Assembly: GCA_946998295.1 (NCBI GenBank)
Contig: CAMPYS010000007.1
Coordinates: 1 to 64,000, forward strand
From: an uncultured Prevotella sp.
GTDB lineage: Bacteria; Bacteroidota; Bacteroidia; Bacteroidales; Bacteroidaceae
Direction: 5' to 3'
Length of the DNA stretch: 64,000 nucleotides
The notes under the pieces are model-generated. The model ran no database searches and was not told the DNA's origin. It saw only the letters and a list, made by a program, of their open reading frames with translations. How positions within the stretch are numbered: the stretch's first letter is position 1; the number at the start of each line of letters is the position of its first letter. The position numbers and the translations under genes were made by a program. Shown here in pieces: positions 61,805 to 64,000 of this stretch.

Positions 61805-63653
61805 TTTTATTCTGTTTAAAATAAGACTTTAATAAATAATCATAATCTGTTGTATTCTTTAATAGTCGCTTGCGACCTGCATCATACTTAGGACTAAGTA
61901 TATCAAATTGTTCTTTATAACTTTTTGTCTTTATACCAGCAAGATGCAAGAGCAAATATGGTAACTCATCTGTCATAAATGGTTTAGCTTTTACCAATTT
62001 TATTGTCTTAAAAACGGTTGGATGCTTTTTTATGTATGTAGGGGTACAGTATATCCAAAAAGGTATTTCAAATTCATAATGCGCCAATTTATAGTCTATC
62101 TTTGCTGAATGGTTGCGACAGATAAAACCTCTATTTTCCTCATAACACTCTTCACCATGATCAGGGCTATAAATAATAATGGCATCCTTATCGTTAAAAC
62201 GTTTTATTATTTGGTCTACTATCGAATCGTTGTAAAGAACGGAATTATCATATTGGGATAACATCTTTCGCTGAACGGCTGTAAGATTTTTACGACGCGC
62301 TTTATAGTCTGATTCCCTAAAATGATTACGATTAGCTGGATAACGTAGTTTATAGGATACGTGTGAACCTAAGAGATGAAAAATTATCAAATTATTGCGC
62401 TTATTATATTTACTTAAGTTGCTATCATAGTCGGTAAGTAAACCCTCATCTAAGGGATATAAAGATTTGTTACGAGTGTCAAACATTGAGGCGGAGAGCT
62501 CTGGATTATTTAGAAAAAAGCCACCACTAAAATCATATACGGCCTCTTTGGCCTTTGGCAAAAATTGATTTGTTATAAAGGTAACATGATAACCTGCTTT
62601 CCTAAACAACTGTGGAAACAATGGATAGTCGCACCACTCGCCTTTCTGACCTACAACATGCAGTGAAAACATATTCTTAAAAACAAAACTTGTCAAATTC
62701 CAAGGAGATACTACATCGGTAAATTTTGTTAGTAAGCCACTATGCTCGTAGTGTAACTGATTGGGAGTTGTAGGCATAAAATAACCATATTGCTGAGAAT
62801 GATGTCGCCCAAAACTTTCACCTATTATTAAAACTATATTAGACGATAGATGAGAACAACTATCTATACTCACTGTTTTCTTTACCTCAAGGAGACGAGC
62901 AAGCTGTTTTGAGGCAAGATGATTAACAAACAAACTAAAAGCCAATCTATAACAAGGATGATAAAACTGAGCACAATCGTTTTTTGTTAATTCGTGTTCC
63001 ACTTCACCAACTGTTTTTTTTGAAAACATGCTTACCATTTTATGTTTATTTGGTATCGATGCCACAAGAGATACTATCACTATCAAAGCTATCAGTAAAC
63101 GAGAAATGGTAAATATGGTGGGTATAGATTGTGGATATACTTTATTACACTTGGCAAGTAAACATAATAATTTACGCTTTAAACTTTTACGATAAAATAT
63201 TATAATTAAATTTAATATTAATATAAAAAACAGAACACCCACATTGGTATTTATTATTCCTAAATTTATATAATTGCTAATAAATTCACCTGCTTCGCGA
63301 CCATTTGTTTCACCAGCAAGTAAAAGCATTGTGGGAGACAATGGAGATTGAAACTTAACCCAACAAAAAAGGTCTACTACCGATATTGCATAGATAACGA
63401 TATAACATATAACAATAAAAAACTTCCTAACATGCTTAGGTATTAAGGTTATAATAGCACATATAAAGTATAAATCAAAAAACTGCTCAAACCACAAGTT
63501 AGGGTATAATGTAACATTTGGCTTATTAGTAGGCAACTCAAATATTGCTACAAATAGTCCTAAAATATACATAAAAAAGAAAAAAGTAAAGTTCTTACTT
63601 ATTGGGAGCGAAACTAATTTTAAAAAGCTTTTTATATAACTTCTTTTCTTCAT
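61785..63653 (-). CDS. Phosphoethanolamine transferase-like sulfatase-fold protein
   Basis: 622 residues. Five N-terminal membrane helices (first FFFFMYILGLFVAIFEL, last about 180-205) are followed by a periplasmic alkaline-phosphatase-superfamily domain: NIVLIIGESFGRHHSQQYGY (nucleophile position occupied by Ser after GE), TTPNQ, IIFHLLGSHVSY, DAIIIYSPDHGEE (metal Asp/His) and NHSAKIDYKLAHYEFEIPFWI. This is the layout of EptA/CptA-type enzymes, which move phosphoethanolamine from phosphatidylethanolamine onto lipid A or glycans. In EptA the nucleophile is Thr; Ser is also possible chemically. First gene of the five-gene operon; promoter at 63669. Confidence 0.86.
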   Translation of the reverse strand: MKKRSYIKSFLKLVSLPISKNFTFFFFMYILGLFVAIFELPTNKPNVTLYPNLWFEQFFDLYFICAIITLIPKHVRKFFIVICYIVIYAISVVDLFCWVKFQSPLSPTMLLLAGETNGREAGEFISNYINLGIINTNVGVLFFILILNLIIIFYRKSLKRKLLCLLAKCNKVYPQSIPTIFTISRLLIALIVIVSLVASIPNKHKMVSMFSKKTVGEVEHELTKNDCAQFYHPCYRLAFSLFVNHLASKQLARLLEVKKTVSIDSCSHLSSNIVLIIGESFGRHHSQQYGYFMPTTPNQLHYEHSGLLTKFTDVVSPWNLTSFVFKNMFSLHVVGQKGEWCDYPLFPQLFRKAGYHVTFITNQFLPKAKEAVYDFSGGFFLNNPELSASMFDTRNKSLYPLDEGLLTDYDSNLSKYNKRNNLIIFHLLGSHVSYKLRYPANRNHFRESDYKARRKNLTAVQRKMLSQYDNSVLYNDSIVDQIIKRFNDKDAIIIYSPDHGEECYEENRGFICRNHSAKIDYKLAHYEFEIPFWIYCTPTYIKKHPTVFKTIKLVKAKPFMTDELPYLLLHLAGIKTKSYKEQFDILSPKYDAGRKRLLKNTTDYDYLLKSYFKQNKNANRIH

Positions 63654-63668
63654 AATTAATATTTAGGG

Positions 63669-63676
63669 CAAAGTTA
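63669..63676 (-). promoter_or_regulatory. -7 box of the five-gene envelope operon
   Basis: CAAAGTTA on the plus strand is TAACTTTG on the minus strand, 16 bases before the ATG at 63653. Confidence 0.6.
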
Positions 63677-63773
63677 CGTTAATATTTATAAATAACGTCG
63701 CTTATACATATTTTTATTCTTTTCCTAACTACTTATATATAACAACATGTATAGTTTATGTGGCGTTCTTGTC

Positions 63774-63920
63774 GTTCTTATAGAGTCGCTATTGCGATCC
63801 TTATAGAAACGCTATTGCGATCCTTATAGAAACGCTATTGCGATCCTTATAGAAACGCTTTGCCGATCCTTATAGAAACGCTTTGCCGATCCTTATAGAA
63901 ACGCTTTGCCGATCCTTATA
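63774..63920. repeat. 23-bp tandem repeat array
   Basis: Units begin at 63774 (22 bases), then 63796, 63819, 63842, 63865, 63888 and 63911 (partial), 23 apart. The consensus is GATCCTTATAGAAACGC followed by TATTGC in the early units and TTTGCC in the later ones. No spacers, so not a CRISPR. Confidence 0.92.
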
Positions 63921-63961
63921 CCTTTACGATTGTATTTCCTTAAGGTTTACGATTGCCATGC

Positions 63962-64000
63962 TGTAAAAGCTTTATTGCTTTCTTGTAAAAGCTTTAGTGC
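63962..64000. repeat. Start of an AAGCTTT-type 22-bp array
   Basis: TGTAAAAGCTTTATTGCTTT at 63962 is followed 22 bases later by TGTAAAAGCTTTAGTGC, which runs to the window end. It resembles the block at 3488-3580. Confidence 0.65.

Larger units (their letters stand above)
63654..64000. other. Gene-free end of the window: promoter and repeat arrays
   Basis: After the operon promoter come the 23-bp array (63774-63920), a short bridge with two TTTACGATTG motifs, and the beginning of an AAGCTTT array that runs off the window. No gene. Confidence 0.8.

Noticed and set aside
61785..63653. Arylsulfatase or lipoteichoic acid synthase
   Set aside because: No sulfatase C/SxPxR signature is present, and a Gram-negative host does not make lipoteichoic acid. 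The GES...YGY...TTP pattern fits phosphoethanolamine transferases better.
63774..63920. CRISPR array
   Set aside because: Units follow each other without spacers, and no cas genes are near. The same holds for 35713-35827.

Overview
The window is chromosomal DNA from a low-GC member of the Bacteroidales, most likely Prevotellaceae. The evidence is the recurrent TAnnTTTG (-7) promoter box, A-rich start regions without strong Shine-Dalgarno sites, fused SecDF, secreted proteins with short 'GINIIKYSNGK'-type C-terminal tails, signal peptides followed by Gln, and neighbourhoods such as DUF177-rpmF-fabH-era-der. No rRNA, CRISPR array or phage is visible. Two tRNA genes are present: Ser-GGA and Pro-CGG.

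Layout: 1-9400 holds a secreted protein, greA and a HIT protein, a 1.1 kb graveyard of decayed insertion sequences beside tRNA-Ser, an exported FMN-binding protein, a large leucine-rich-repeat surface protein, an NlpE-like lipoprotein and a MerR regulator. 9600-19600 holds alaS, a PBP4-type peptidase, mannose-1-phosphate guanylyltransferase, a chromosomal Rep_3-type initiator, a conserved unknown next to a saccharopine/carboxynorspermidine dehydrogenase, and recA. 19700-28900 holds tRNA-Pro, recQ, clpX-clpP, murF, a helix-hairpin-helix protein, VanZ-like and CYTH proteins, a 46-codon membrane protein and prfB. 28900-35350 holds an acyl-CoA synthetase and the lipoprotein-der-era-fabH-rpmF-DUF177 operon, all on the minus strand.

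36103-40111 is foreign. It is an IS256-family insertion sequence followed by a TonB-dependent-receptor-like gene and a second, exact 55-bp copy of the IS right end. Near-identical 8-bp direct repeats flank the whole unit, not the IS alone. It looks like a transposon in which the IS carries an outer-membrane receptor. 40191-48216 is a minus-strand cluster of secreted proteins: a TlpA thioredoxin, two Omp28-like CxxC proteins, an outer-membrane barrel and three tail-bearing secreted proteins. 48500-52000 holds an Lrp regulator, a C26-M19 peptidase fusion and glutaminyl cyclase. 52000-57780 holds an HU-like protein, rhomboid, an EEP-family protein and secDF. 57790-63653 is a compact five-gene envelope operon: phosphoethanolamine-transferase-like, two acyltransferases, a UbiA-family phosphoribosyltransferase-like protein, and a HAD-GtrA fusion. 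The last bases are 22-23 bp tandem repeats; arrays with the same period also occur at 3488 and 35713.

The genes connect in three ways. Many exported proteins here have Gln just after the predicted signal cleavage site, and the glutaminyl cyclase that would cap them is encoded here. Several exported proteins share a C-terminal tail resembling type IX sorting signals. The last operon resembles the mycobacterial polyprenyl-phospho-pentose logic (UbiA, phosphatase, GtrA). Everything was read by eye; family names are recognitions from motifs, not search results.
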